NCBI GenBank assembly: GCA_941918925.1
Contig: OW799235.1
Location: 38,586,701 to 38,650,700 of the forward strand
DNA from: Phyto melanocephala
Taxonomy: Eukaryota; Arthropoda; Insecta; Diptera; Rhinophoridae
DNA length: 64,000 bases
Direction of reading: 5' to 3'
Made by a program: the position numbers and the translations under genes. Each line of letters begins with the position of its first letter. Within the stretch, counting starts at the first letter, position 1. Below the pieces are notes generated by a model. That model searched no databases. It was not told the origin of the DNA and saw nothing but the letters and a program-made list of their open reading frames with translations. Shown here piece after piece: positions 33,946-46,020 of this stretch.

Positions 33946-34489
33946 TAATTTTATTAATAAAAAAAAACTAAAAACAAGATGTAAAATTTGTTGAACTTTA
34001 TCTCAAATGCTTTATGTTTGTACCGAATCTTCACACTGATGCATACAGAATGACAGCTTTTTTGTAACGCGTTTCCTTTCAAAAAATAAAAAAGTTGATT
34101 TCTGTGCAAACAATAAAGTTAAAGTTTGTTTTTTAATTATATCGTAGTTGATTATTTGTTAATTCTGCTAATGTTCTGTAATAAAAACCAAAGTTACGAT
34201 ATTTTAACAACGGTTATTCTATTGTATTCTCTATAACAATATTTAGTAATCACAAGCGAGTTGTACTTATTTCTATTTTGTTTTAACATTAGTATTGTCA
34301 GGATAACTAAGTATTCGTTCGATATGTAATCCAATTTAGTAGTTTTTAAATAATATACAGTCGCACCATGGGATTTCTGCTGCAAAAAAGGCATTTTTTG
34401 ACTATTACTTTTAAAAGATCGAATGATGTTATTTTATAAAGAAGAGTCTGGCAAACAAAAATCTGCATTTCTTTTAAGATATATGTATA

Positions 34490-34688
34490 GGTAGGTAGGT
34501 AGGTAAGGCTGGTGCAAAGTTACGGTCCATTGTGACGCCTTAATAGAGAGAAGAATAGAATAAAAATAGAAATATTTAGGATAGAAGAGAAAGAGAAGCA
34601 GACAATTCCAGAGTCTCCGGCGGGAATCGAACCCGCAACCCCCAAACAACTGACTTGTCCTTTACTGACTAGTCCACAGGGGCACTCT
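34490..34688 (-). mobile_element. tRNA-derived SINE with 14-bp target duplication
   Basis: On the minus strand the unit starts AGAGTGCCCCTGTGGACTAG, with an A-box-like TGGACTAGTCAG. It has a B-box-like GGGTTCGATTCCCGCCG about 40 nt later, then a non-tRNA body, and ends in a (CCTA)n tail. AAGATATATGTATA is repeated at 34476-34489 and 34689-34702. RNA polymerase III boxes plus tail plus duplication identify a SINE rather than a tRNA gene. Bases 34703-35090 are unassigned. Confidence 0.85.
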
Positions 34689-35090
34689 AAGATATATGTA
34701 TATATATTCTTAGAAAAGATCGGTTGAAATCAGGTTAATGTTGTGAAAGGCAAATATATGGTAATATATGGTTCAAACTCAAATAATTATATATCGAGTA
34801 TGTTTCGAGCGAAAAAATCTGAGTGTCGATTTTATTTAAATCCAAAGCCTTGTTTTTAATTTAAAGGAAAAGAAAAAGTTATTGCGTACATAGTTTGGGA
34901 GATATGAGTGCATCAAAATTGTACTTAAAAATTCAGCATTGGTTGTTTTCGTTAGAGAAAAAGTCAGTTAGCTCGGTTTACCTCCGTGATTTCAGTATAA
35001 CGAAATGAAAGGTAAAAGGCTTTTGTTTCGAATTAGTCAAAAAAAATTCACCAACTTTTGTCAATCTTTTAAAAAATCCAAATTTAGTAA

Positions 35091-36167
35091 AAACAAGTAA
35101 GAGCACTATATTCGGCTGTGCCGAATCTTTTATACCCACCACCAATTTTGTGTACATTTAAAGCACAATATTTATTATTTTGTTAATCGCTATGGAATAA
35201 TCTCTTTATAATAAAATATGTATCACTTTCTTTGTAGAGGGTGGTTAAATTTTAAGGGCCCATGTTGAAGGTGAACTACACCTAGTCTTTAAATTTGTTT
35301 TCTGTATTTTATTTGACATTTCTCACTCTCAAACTTACTCAATTTGATCCGTGAAAAGATACGCAAATGAGCAACGCTTTAAAGTTATTCAGATTTTTTA
35401 TAAAAATGGGCGTTCAAATCAAAATGCATTTAGTGCACTTCGTAATTCTTTTAATCAACATAATCGTTCAAATTCGTCCACAATCGGGAGAATTGTAAAA
35501 AATATTTAAATTTCTGCAAAACAGGTCTGTATAAAATGTTACAAAATCTGTGAATGCCTTCTTAGTTCGTTGAATGGGAACCACTGCTGGTTTTTGCGAT
35601 AGTGTGGCAAAAGAGCAGTCAACCTCGCCTCATCATCATGCGCAACAATTGAGCATCAACATTGTCATTGAAAATTTGGACCATCAGATAGAGGAGTGGC
35701 GCCAAGGATGGGGGGCCACTTGGCCGATATTTTGTTATTTTGTTGTGGAAAAATATTGTTTTTACTCAGGAAATATATATTCGAAGTTTCATGAGCCTAC
35801 GTTAATGCGTTTGGACACAATTCCATTTTATTCGATGTTTGAAGGACACTGTTTTTTCGACCTACTCTTGCTTTTCGAGCAATAACTCTCTTCCTAATAT
35901 TCCGATTTAGCCCATTTTCAATACTAAACAAACCTTGTCTATAAGAAAGATTCTGACAAAATTTGAGCCCCCTAGCTTTTTTGGTGCGACCTCTATCGTG
36001 CTTTCAACAGACGGACAGACGGACGGACATAGCTACATCGTCATCAAATCAAACCCTGATTCAGAATATATATACTTTATGGGGTCTAAAATGGATATTT
36101 CGATGTGTTACAAACGGAATGACAAAATGAATATACCCCCACCATTTTTTTGGTGGCGGGTATAAAA
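35091..36167 (-). repeat. Mini-me-like family A / mariner chimera (composite lineage II)
   Basis: Reverse family A from AAACAAGTAAGAGCACTATA (hairpin ATTCGGCTGTGCCGAAT) to TGGTGGCGGGTATAAA. A mariner begins at 35237 right after the family TA (TCTTTGTA|GAGGGTGG). It keeps N-terminal coding (RYANEQRFKVIQIFYKNGRS-like) and is cut at about 35740, where it fuses to the front part of family A (ATATATTTCC..CGAAGTTT region). The middle of family A is missing. Confidence 0.85.
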
Positions 36168-36427
36168 AGTCACGAATAGTATTTGTAATAAAAAAGTTTT
36201 GCATACCTTTTGGCTTAATGTTTTAAAAAAAATTGAGTTATTAATTATAACAACAATTTGTTTATAAATTGTTGACAGCTGTTTTTAAAAGTTAATAAAA
36301 ATAAAAAAACAAACAAAATCATATATTTTAATAAAAGAAAACTGCTTAAATTGAAAACAAAATTTGCAACGAGTAAATGGTCTATGTTAATATATATTGT
36401 AATAAAATTTAAAGTATTATTCTAAAA

Positions 36428-36688
36428 ATGATTTTATTTTCTGTGTCATATAGTGAATTGTGCCAGGAACTTATTAATTGTGATAGCAATGTCGATTTGT
36501 TAACAAATTTTATAAAACAGAAATATTCGGTGCTTACTATTGATGAAATTGAAATAGTGAAAAAGGCAGTTCAAATGCGGTTTTTTGATCATTTTTTAAA
36601 TCGTTGGGGAGAAGCGCACAAAATCAAATCTTATTTCTTTCGAAAAAATGCGATTTGGTTAGAAAGAAAAGACATCTTTAAAAAATAA
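36428..36688 (+). CDS. 86-codon open frame, unknown
   Basis: An intronless frame with ATG after an A-rich leader encodes MILFSVSYSELCQELINCDS through FFRKNAIWLERKDIFKK, with TAA and an immediate AATAAA-like signal. Composition is more protein-like than neighbouring chance frames: balanced charges, few low-complexity runs, and one helix-rich stretch. The ending '..RWGEAHKIKSYFFRKNAIWL' vaguely recalls N-terminal segments of some transposon proteins, but no family can be named. It is flanked by a family A end and a 154-bp tandem repeat, so mobile origin is as likely as a host gene. Confidence 0.25.
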   Translation: MILFSVSYSELCQELINCDSNVDLLTNFIKQKYSVLTIDEIEIVKKAVQMRFFDHFLNRWGEAHKIKSYFFRKNAIWLERKDIFKK

Positions 36689-36780
36689 ATTATTTAAAAA
36701 AAAATAATTTTGAATATTATGAAAATTTTTTTAGACATATTCGAAGTATCATTTGCTGATGACCATGATGATGGAAAAAT

Positions 36781-37085
36781 GGAGGTCCAAGGGAGGTACC
36801 GCTAATAGTAGACGGATTTCAGCTAAAATTAGCAGAACTGTTTCTTGTATAAATTATAAATGTATGCCAAATTTCATCAGGATATATTGAGGATTACGGC
36901 CTATACATTCAAAAGAAAAATAAATTAAAAAATTGGCGGTCCAAGAAAGGTACCCCTAGGAGTCGACGGATTTTAATAAATTTTTTGAATTTTTCTTTTA
37001 TACTTAAAATTGAATAATTGTGCCAAATTTCATCGTTGTAGGATTACTCCTTCTATTTTTTGCAGTTAGATGTATGAGAAACACC
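36781..37085. repeat. About 154-bp diverged tandem repeat
   Basis: GG(A/C)GGTCCAAG..AGGTAC and GCCAAATTTCATC blocks occur at 36781 and again from 36935, spaced 154 bp. Non-coding. Bases 37086-37460 hold no recognisable feature. Confidence 0.65.
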
Positions 37086-37459
37086 ACTGTGAGTCGCACA
37101 GATGGTAACACGTATACTCAACAAAAGTGTTGTTTTAAATAAACTTTACATTTCTAAACAATTTAAAAGTGCAATATGCCTTTCAACGAACCACAAAATA
37201 TCACACTAACTATAAACTTATTGTGTGTAAACTCTTAAAGCACATATGACAACATAAATATTTATACATGCATACGTATGTCGTGAAAAGAAACGGTTTT
37301 CTTTTAATCTTACAAAAAAGTTTTTACATTTTCTGGTCCACGCCAAATTTTTATCTTAGTATGAGAAGTTTTTGCTATTTGTTAAATAAAATCTAATGTT
37401 ATTTTATCGGAAATGAGTAGAATCAAGGGAAATTTTTATTGAAATTTAGGAGTGTAAAG

Positions 37460-38460
37460 TCTACAGAAAAGAAATCTCATGCAAGTAACCTTTAAATATC
37501 ATCCATCCTCCAGTTTTCCAGGAGTTTCCCGATACATAAAAAATGTTGAAGATAAAAATCCGAAAACTACAGCCGTGGAAGTTCGCAAAACATTAGAAAA
37601 TGACCACAGCATCAAGGTGCATTCGAAAACAGTTCAAAGTGATTTAAGAAAAATTGGATTCCATAGTAAAGTACCAAGAAAACAAATCTTTTTAAGCGAA
37701 ATCGTTTTCAATATACTAAAGAGTAATTTGAAAGAATTCGCAACCAAAATTGGTCTTAGTGTCGCTTGGTATTTCCAAGAAGACAGTGACTCAAAAGCAT
37801 ATTATTATTGAGTGGTTGCTGAACTCCATATAATGTTTTTAGGATGAACTAGAACGGCTCATACGGAAAAAATTATATAGGGATATGCAGAAGCTTAAGG
37901 ATGGGTTGAAGCATGAGTGGAACCAAAGATCAGCTGAAATAACAAAAACACTTCTAAAGGGTCCGCCATCTAACTTTTTTTCAACTAGTGCTTATTTCGT
38001 GAATGGTAGCACTTAGCTCATGTCTGATTTGACAGAAAATTAGTTTATGATAAAAGCTCATTTTGATCTTGGCGGGTATGTAAACAAGCAAAATTGTCGC
38101 ATTTGGGGCACAGAAAACCCTCACTCATACATTGAAAAGCCGATACACCCAAAACGGGTCACTGTTTAGTGCGGATTTTTTTCTAAAGGTATAATTGGGC
38201 CATTTTTCTTCGAAAATGAGCAAGGAGTGGCCGTAGTCAATGGTGATCGTTATCGGGCCATGTTGAACGAATTTTTGTTCACATAAATTCAAGAGAAGGA
38301 TATTGACAACATTTGGTTTCAACAGGACGGTGCTACGTGCCATATAGCCGAAGCTACACTTTTTTTTATAGCATTTTCAAAAAAAAAAGTTATTTGGCGG
38401 ACCCTTTATTTTCTACGAATAATCGTTTGAAGGCAGTAAGTAGTAGAGGCAAAAGGAGGT
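37460..38460 (+). pseudogene. Tc1-like transposase relic interrupted by a mariner
   Basis: The frame from 37479 carries the second helix-turn-helix region (GVSRYIKNVEDKNPKTTAVE, TVQSDLRKIGFHSKVPRKQ) and FQEDSDSKAYYY, a decayed FQQDND-KHT. After a large deletion the C-terminal DELERLIRKKLYRDMQKLKD and HEWNQRSAEITKTLL follow. A mariner (37957-38406) then intervenes and the tail FSTNNRLKAVSSRGKRR resumes. The domain order is that of Tc1 transposases. Most of the catalytic core is lost. Confidence 0.8.
37957..38406 (+). mobile_element. Non-autonomous mariner with TA duplication, nested in Tc1
   Basis: The ends AAGGGTCCGCCATCTAACTT and AAGTTATTTGGCGGACCCTT are inverted, with TA at 37955-37956 and 38407-38408. 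Inside, a degenerate frame reads YVNKQNCRIWGTENPHSYIE, FSKGIIGPFFFENEQ and DIDNIWFQQDGATCHIAEAT, spanning the first to second catalytic regions only. Confidence 0.85.
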
Positions 38461-38559
38461 CCAACTGAATACCTATTAAATAGTTTATATCCTTTAAATA
38501 TTATTTTAATAAAATTTTCTTTTAGGTTTTTATGATTTTTCTTCAAATTATTAATTAAT

Positions 38560-38777
38560 TAATTATTTTCTTTAAATATTAATGTTGAACCCAAGGGACA
38601 ATTTATGCCTCACCTAAATAACGTAACGACTTCGATGAAATTTTAAACTAAGATAGATCTGCGTAAAACATACGTTTTTTTAATGAACTCAGAGTAAGTT
38701 CGTTATTTTTATTGAACTAAAAAAATACTTCCTAGAAATAATTTATATGGCAAAACAACGTTTGCCGGGTTAGCTAG
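38560..38777 (+). mobile_element. 3' end of a Helitron
   Basis: A hairpin (GGCAAA-ACAACG-TTTGCC at 38749-38766) is followed 7 nt later by CTAG at 38774-38777 and a T. A short GC-rich hairpin just before CTRR is the canonical Helitron 3' terminus, and the wording ACGTTTGCCGGGTTAGCTAG is the usual insect form. The 5' end (TC..) was not located, so the left limit is arbitrary. Confidence 0.7.
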
Positions 38778-40264
38778 TTTTTCTATAAATTTTTGTTATT
38801 ATTAATTTAAATAAAAATAAAATTATTTCTTAAAATTCAATTAAAGTAGCAGAATTATTGATATTTGTAAATTGATTGAACGTTATGTAAATATGTAAAC
38901 ATAATTGTTTTTTTTATAAATCATGCAATTTTACTTTTTCACAAGAACCGCTGATAAAAGGATAATTTTTAAATTGTTTGTTTTAACGTATGTTTAAGTA
39001 AATTAAAATAATATACATATGCATGCAAAGTTTACATTTTGTAAAAAAAAAATCCGTCATGCAAGCTATAATTTAAAAAGCAAAAAAAAATCATGTTTTT
39101 TATTTTTTAAATTTTACATTTTCAAAGAATTCAACTTAAAAAAAGGATACCTCCATTAGAAATGCGAATGTTTTTTCCAGCTATTTAACCTGTAATAAAA
39201 CGCTGCCACAATGTCGGTATATTTTTTCCTGTCTTTGTTTTAGTTAACGATCAATTTAGATTTTAACGAACGATAACATAAATTACGTCGTGTTCATAAA
39301 ATTCTAATATTTTGGCAAAACTTAAAGGGGTCAAAGAAATGGCTGATTCTCGAATGTAAGAGTATGAGTGCGTGTTGGTAAAAACATATTTTCATATTTT
39401 GATGTTTTAAAGCATTAAATGGAATGCAAATTTTATGTTTCAGTTTTTTTTTTATTTATTTGTTAGTTCTTGTATGTAAGTATAATAAAACAAATTTAGT
39501 TTTACTTATGCCGGAAACTAGTAATAAACTTTCTGCGGCTATACTTAATATATATTTTTTTTACATAATTAAAAAATCCAATACACGGACATTATAAAAT
39601 TTGAACATACATACAATGTGCTTGAGTATCTAACAACCTTTATTTATAAGCCATATTTCGATTTGTTACTATATAATAAGAAACGTCGACTAGGCACCAA
39701 AAACGATTTGTATATCGTAAAAACTGATTTTTGGAGTGACAATGATTTGGATGGATTCACAAAACTATAATTTTCACAGGTGCATAAATTTGGTTTATTT
39801 ACAAAAACCAATAGAGTATACAAAATTGTTCCTTATATTTGCTCAAACATCACTGCCCATTTCAACAATCGAATCGAAACTCTGAATACTAAAGTTGCCA
39901 AGAGGAGAAAATTTCGATTCAAATCGAAATTCAGAATAGGGGTGAATATTTCGGTACCAAATGAATAATACATATATTTCAGCTTTCTTCAACACTTTTG
40001 GCATATTGTTTAATTATTTTTGTTTTGGTTGAAATTATAAACTTCAGCAATCGCGTCAATTATTTGATTCTTGGAAAAAAATTGTAAAGGAAATATAATA
40101 ATATAAATAGCTTTATTATATATGTTGTAAGTAAATAAAAAAGTATAAGCACTTATGTTTCGATAGAAACTAGTATGAACTATTGGCGTCACCAATATAA
40201 TATACAGTGATGTCCAGGTAGAGTAAACAAATTTTTGCAGAGCGTTTTCGCTATACCTAGGTTG

Positions 40265-41112
40265 TTTTTCATTTCCGACCCCATAAACTATATATTTTCT
40301 GAAAGCTTATGAATAGAGGAGTCGATTAAGCCCTGACCGTCTGTCCGTCTGCCCATCTGTCCGTGTGTTGGTTGAATCAACTTTTAGAAGCAACCATCGC
40401 TATTATAATTCAGCACAATCGCCCGATAACTTTCTGAGATATGAGCAAATAAACACGACTGCTTCTGTTTTTCCTATATTTTTACCACCAAAATTAAAAT
40501 TGTTCAGTACCTTTGCTACTATTTTTAGATATAACATGCCTCTAGAGATATTCGTGTAAAATTTTGGATAAAGCGTGCTCTTATCGGTAAAGTTATAGGC
40601 AAAAAAAAAATTTTTTTATATATATATTCTAAAAACTTACAAACGAAAATCAATTTTTTCAGCTTCTAGACAACCGAGAACTTAAAAAACTTTAAATGTT
40701 TTTTGGCCGCCACTACAAAATGGCGGACAATAAATTTATATATGGGTCAAATCTGGTATTTTAAAATGTAACTTCTTGAACCCCCTCAATATTTGTATCA
40801 AATTAAACGGCTTGACCAGTAAAATACAGTAAATTATTCTAAAATGTAAAATCCAAGATGGCGTCTAAAACAAAATGGCGGATACAATTTTTTTAACTCC
40901 AGCAATATGGGTATCAAATTAAAGGGCTTGACTAGTTGAATACACTTAACTACGTAAAAATTCAAAATCGAGGATGGCGTCGGAAATAATAAAGAAAAAT
41001 GGCGTATAACATGAAATATAGGTTAAGCTACGATGTGAGATTGTACCTATGTACATTATGGTGAAGGGTATTATCAGATTTGGCATGGCCGAATATAACA
41101 CTCTTACTTGTT
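40265..41112 (+). repeat. Mini-me-like family C copy, 5' end degenerate
   Basis: 'catttccgaccccataaact', GTCTGTCCGTCTGCCCATC, 'gagatatgagcaaataaaca', 'gtaaaatccaagatggcgtc', then the hairpin ATTTGGCATGGCCGAAT and CACTCTTACTTGTTT. Bases 38778-40264 and 41113-41840 are otherwise unassigned. Confidence 0.8.
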
Positions 41113-41844
41113 TTTTTTTTATTTCGGTTTTTTTAAAAAAGCTTTTAAATTTCAATAAAATTTTCTTAAAACCTGAAAATTATTTATTAGTACTTTTAAT
41201 GTGAAAAGGATTTTAAGTTTTTCCTTAAATAAATAGAAAGTAGTCGCACATGTGGTTCGTCGGAGAAGGGTTGTTTTGGTATTGGTGTGGTGGGGGGTAC
41301 ATATGCCATTATGTTTGTACTATAAATTGTAATGAGTACTTTGCGTGTTATTTACGATTTCTTTTATGAATGACCATTTAATACACTAATACATACAAAA
41401 TATTTTAATCAAGATAGCAAATAAAAACATGCATGAATAGATTTAAAAATGTGGGAGTTTTATGTTTATATGCATGTATTTTATATATGAATGCATATAT
41501 TGTCAAAGTAAATTTGTTATGACGCATTTTTACAAAAAGAAATTAGAGAAAATTTTATCATTAGGGACTTGTAATTTTTATTTATTTAAATTAATGGTCA
41601 AATTGTCCATTTTACATTGGACTTAAGTAAACTTAATGAGCAACACTAATGGTAAAAATACATACATTTGTATGTATAAGTACTCTAGTTGTAGACAATT
41701 GCCAGTAATATACCGATTGTATCAAGATATTCCATAAATGAGCTCTATGAAATATAAGCGCAGTTCCAGGTAGAAGGAAAAGTGCAAAGCGAAATACATT
41801 TCAAGTACTTCCAAATTATTTGTGTAAAAGGAATAATTATAAAT

Positions 41845-42155
41845 GACTCCCTAAATGCGAAGTAATTTGTCATAAGTGATGTGCTAAAAAATGAATGCAA
41901 CATCATGCAAAATATCTTATACAATTCATGTAAACAAACAAAATTAACTCATGTAACAGCGGATGCTTTTCACAATATATGCATTAGTTCATTAGTTCAG
42001 TGCACTTGTTAAAATAGAGTGCAGTTCATTAAAATATTCATATAAACAAATGTTCTCCAAGTCATTAGTGTTTTCACCTAAATTTAATCGCTTTGTCACC
42101 ACTTGAACCCCTGCAAATTCACTTTTTTGTCATAGATTTTTTTGCTGGGTATTGT
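41845..42155 (+). repeat. Repeat family D, copy 1
   Basis: 'ctccctaaatgcgaa', 'gcaacatcatgcaaaatatc', 'cggatgcttttca', 'tgttttcacctaaatttaat' and TTTTTTGCTGGGT occur in the same order at 54540-54836. The end TTTTTTGCTGGGT recurs at 43050 and inverted at 62388 (ACCCAGCAAAAAA), suggesting terminal sequence of a MITE family. Confidence 0.75.
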
Positions 42156-42759
42156 CGAAAAAAGCCATGTCTCATATAATTAAATTAAATTTTTTAAATA
42201 AATAGGTTTTACTTTAGTTGATAAAATTAAAATAATTACTTGTATCTAGCATTAGGGATTACTTTCGGGTTAAGCACTTTTCGTTACTGTATTCGCTAGA
42301 CTAAATTCAACTATTAATGTGCGTTTACGATGAAAAGATTTCACGAATTGCTAATCAAATAACTGCTGGTTTTAATGCTATATTATGAAATTAACACAAA
42401 AATACTATATGAATGTATGTCCGTATGTATAATTTTATCATAAAAATGGCTGGATAAGGAAAACATTCCTCAATTTAAATCAATTTATTTTTTAGTCTTT
42501 TGTTTTACATACAAATGGTTTGCGAATATGTGGTAGTAAATTCTTAAATACTGAACCAAATTGGGATTGTGCACATCAGCTGGATAATTCTTTTCAAATG
42601 TGATATTTTTTATTAAAATCTGTTGTATAATATGAGCGTAAACTGTGTAACAAAAAATCGACTTGCCTATTAAAATATAAAAAGAAAATTAAATAAATTT
42701 TTTAGTAAAAACAGCCATGAAAAATAAATAGTGCATACATTGGTTCAACCCATGATGAA

Positions 42760-43065
42760 GTGGTTCAATTTAAGTAAAACATGTATGATTTAAACATTAA
42801 CGTGTCATTGGAGATCATGTGTTTATATGAATATATTAATCAAATCTAATAAGTGCGTGAAACTCATACATATTAGGTGAAAATATCCGATGTTTCATTA
42901 GTTGTATTGCATGCGTTTGCATATATTTCGAAGCACATCATTTATAAGAAACTATTTTAGATTAAGAGAGGAATGAAGAATGCATTCTCTTGCACTATTG
43001 ATTTAGAAATCATGAAAATGTTACTCAAATTTAACTAGTGCAATTTTTTTTTGCTGGGTTAAATT
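42760..43065. repeat. Repeat family D, diverged copy
   Basis: Contains an inverted relative of the family D core (GCATGCGTTTGCATATATTT, AAGCACATCATTTATAAG) and the terminal TTTTTTTTGCTGGGTT. Diverged and non-coding. Confidence 0.45.
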
Positions 43066-43439
43066 TTTTAATTTAAAATAACGGTGATGACATCCTATGA
43101 CACCTCTTAGCCTTCAGACAAACTTTAGAATATAATAATACAACACAAATATTTAAACTTTTACTGTAGAAAATCACAATGCCAAAATGACACTTGTCAG
43201 ATTGCGCAAAGTCTAAGTCAACGTATAACGCCATCTATCGGATTTTGGCTGAGAACTTTACTTTTTTTCATTTGAAAAGCCACTCGATTTTCGATTTATC
43301 CAATTTTCCGACTTTTCCGGAGGGATTTTTTTCGTAAGAACCTTATTCTCGAAAATACGAACAACTGGCAAACAATTTTACAGAAGTCGGCCCAGCCGTT
43401 CTCATTTAATGAATTACTATACATTTTTTTACACCATTT

Positions 43440-43690
43440 TCATATTTATATATAAATAGAAGAAAGATTTAATACTTTGTTGTAAATCATTATGATTTTG
43501 GCTCAAGTTCATTTTTTCGTTTCTTATACTTCTAAAACACTTTAAAAATAAATTTAATAATAATAATAATAATATTTTAAAAATTATTTCGATGTTAGAC
43601 GAGTGGAATGCATTTACGAAACCAGCTTCGATTTCATAATCAGAGTAACCGGCTGAAAAAATCTGGCAGCTTCTTACTGAATTGTCAAAA
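43440..43690 (-). repeat. Relic of the LINE-associated repeat seen at 11576-12210
   Basis: TTGGCTCAAGTTCATTTTTT, an (AAT)n run at 43557-43575, then AGACGAGTGGAATGCATTTA and CGAAACCAGCTTCG, which are the inverse of the 12020-12060 wording. Non-coding. Bases 43690-44038 are unassigned. Confidence 0.55.
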
Positions 43691-44038
43691 ACATTTCTTA
43701 CATTTAAAAAAAAAAAAATAAAATATGTTTATGTAAAAAATCCTAAGTGCAGCGAAAAAGAAAAAATAATTGATTATTTAATAAAAAATTGAATTAAATT
43801 AAAATTAATAGTGGTGGAAATGTCAAAAACAGCAGTTGTAATTTATTTGCTTAATTTTTTCTGCTTTTTATAGTGCAAATGAAGTAAAGTGAAGCAAATT
43901 GCAAATGCTTACATTTCGTTGTTGTGTTAAAAAATATTGCATTTTTACAATCATTGCATCGTTTGCACTACTCTTTGTAAGAACCCTTAATTAAAAAAAA
44001 AATTTTATTAGTTATGATTTAAAGTGAATAAATATACT

Positions 44039-44908
44039 TTTTATACCCGCCACCAAAAAAATGGTGGGGGTATATTCATTTTGTCATTCCGTTTGTAACA
44101 CATCGAAATATCCACTTTAGACCCCATAAAGTATATATATTCTGAATCAGGGTTTGATTTGATGACGATCTAGCTATGTCTGTCCGTCTGTTGAAAGCAC
44201 GATAGAGGTCGCACCGAAAAAGCTAGGGGCTCAAATTTTGCCAGAATCTTTCTTATAGACAAGGTTGTATTGAAAATGGGCTAAATCGGAAAATTAGGAA
44301 GAGAGTTATAGCTCGTAAAGCAAGAGTAGGTCGAAAAAACCGTGTCCTTCGAACACCGAATAAAATGGAATTGTGTCCAAACTCATTAACGTACAGTCAT
44401 GAAACTTCGAATATATATTTCTCGAGTCAAAACAATATAATTAAGAATGCATTCACAGATTTTCTAACATTTTATAGAGACCTGTTTTGCAGAAATTTAA
44501 ATATATTTTTTACAATTCTCCCGATTGTGGACGAATTTAAACAATTATGTTGATCAAAAGAATTACTAAGTGCACAAAATGTATTTTGATTTAAACGCCC
44601 ATTTTTATAAAAAACCTGAATAACTTTAAAGCGTTGCTGATTTGCGTATCTTTCTACGGATCAAATTGAATAGGTTTGAGATTGAGAAATGAAATGCAGA
44701 AAACAAATCTAAAGACTAGGTGTAGTTCACCTTCAACATGGGACCTTAAAATTTAACCACCCTCTATAAAGAAAGTGATACATACTTTATTATAAAGAGA
44801 TTATTCCATAGCGATTAACAAAATAATAAACATTGTGCTTTAAATGTACACAAAATTGGTGGTGGGAATAAAAGATTCGGCACAGCCGAATATAGTGCTC
44901 TTACTTAT
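44039..44908 (+). repeat. Mini-me-like family A / mariner chimera (composite lineage II)
   Basis: The family A front (ATACCCGCCACCAAAAAAATG to ATATATTTCTCGAG) is fused at about 44440 to an inverted mariner fragment (about 44446-44766, ends AACCACCCTC|TA). It continues with AAGAAAGTGATACATAC and the hairpin end ATTCGGCACAGCCGAAT. The family A breakpoint is almost the same as in 35091-36167, but more of the mariner is deleted. Confidence 0.85.
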
Positions 44909-45148
44909 TTTCTTTTGTTTAGGTACCTTCTTTATACCAAAATATAATTTTTACTCCTTTTAAAGAAAAGCTCTATACTTGTCAAAACAATTTTAAGTTT
45001 TGCATAAACATATAAGGTTCACGATTTTACCTTTTCTATCCCGTTAACATTCAAATTTTCAAATATGTGAACCCACTATCCAAATTTTATGTTGCTAGCT
45101 AGCTCTAGCCTTTGGCCTGTGCGATGAATCGGTCAGTCACTTTACTTC

Positions 45149-45836
45149 TTATACCCTTCACCTTGGTGCACAAGGGTATATATAGCTGTGTCATTCCATT
45201 TGTAATTTCTACAATTTTCATTTCCGACCCCATAAAGTATATATTTTCTGAAAGCTTATGAATAGGGGAGTCGATTAAGCTCTGTCCGTCTGTCCGTGTG
45301 TATGTTGAAATCAACTTTTAGAAGCAACTATATGTTCCTCAGATCTGTATATGGTATCAATCTCTTGGACATATCCAGGAATGAATCGCTATTGAAATTC
45401 AGCACAATCGCCCTATAACTTTCTGAGATATGAGCAAAAAACCACGACCACCTCGTTTTTTTTTCACAATTATAACAACAACCTACATACATACTGGTTA
45501 AAGTAAACGTGGCATCGAATTCCAGCTGAGCCAAAAAAATTTTATTTTATTTCATTTAATATATTATTTATATTTGATTATTTTTTTTAATTTTTTAAAA
45601 AAAATTTTTTTTATTTTTATTCAATTTTTTTTAATTTATTTTTTTAATTTTTTTTATTATTTTTTTTTTATTTTTAATATATTTTTTTTTTTGTAATTTT
45701 TTTTTTGGTATGTTTATTACATGTATGTATGTATGTACGTATTTTATATGAGATAAATGATGATACAAACAATTGTTATTGCATGACTACACGTTGTGAA
45801 GGGTATATAAGATTCGGCACGGCCGAATACTTGTTT
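45149..45836 (+). repeat. Mini-me-like family B copy with long T tract
   Basis: Starts ATACCCTTCACCTTGGTGCA then CAAGGGTATATA; CCCCATAAAGTATATATTTT; GTCCGTCTGTCCGTGTG; 'ccagctgagccaaaaaa'; T/A tract 45540-45715; end GGGTATATAAGATTCGGCAC with a shortened CCGAATACTTGTTT. Confidence 0.85.
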
Positions 45837-45867
45837 ATATATGGATTATTATTTGTTAAAAATTTTC

Positions 45868-45978
45868 AGGTAAATGCGAACAAAATTTCAGTTCCTTTAA
45901 ATATATTGAAAACAAATTAAAAATTTGTATTTGTTTTCAATAAATTTGTTAGAGTGATGATTTCGTTAGAATTTACCT
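45868..45978. repeat. Small foldback, related core to 3126-3282
   Basis: AGGTAAATGCGAACAAAATT on the left mirrors AATTCTAACGAAAT.. read from the right end (TTTCGTTAGAATTTACCT). The centre is ATTGAAAACAAATT / AATTTGTATTTGTTTTCAAT. Confidence 0.65.
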
Positions 45979-46020
45979 AGCTTTTACACATGAAAGTAAA
46001 TGCCTAAAATTTGCAATACA

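Noticed and set aside
34620..34688. tRNA gene
   Set aside because: The pol III boxes belong to a SINE with a non-tRNA body, tail and 14-bp target duplication; the acceptor stem does not close convincingly.
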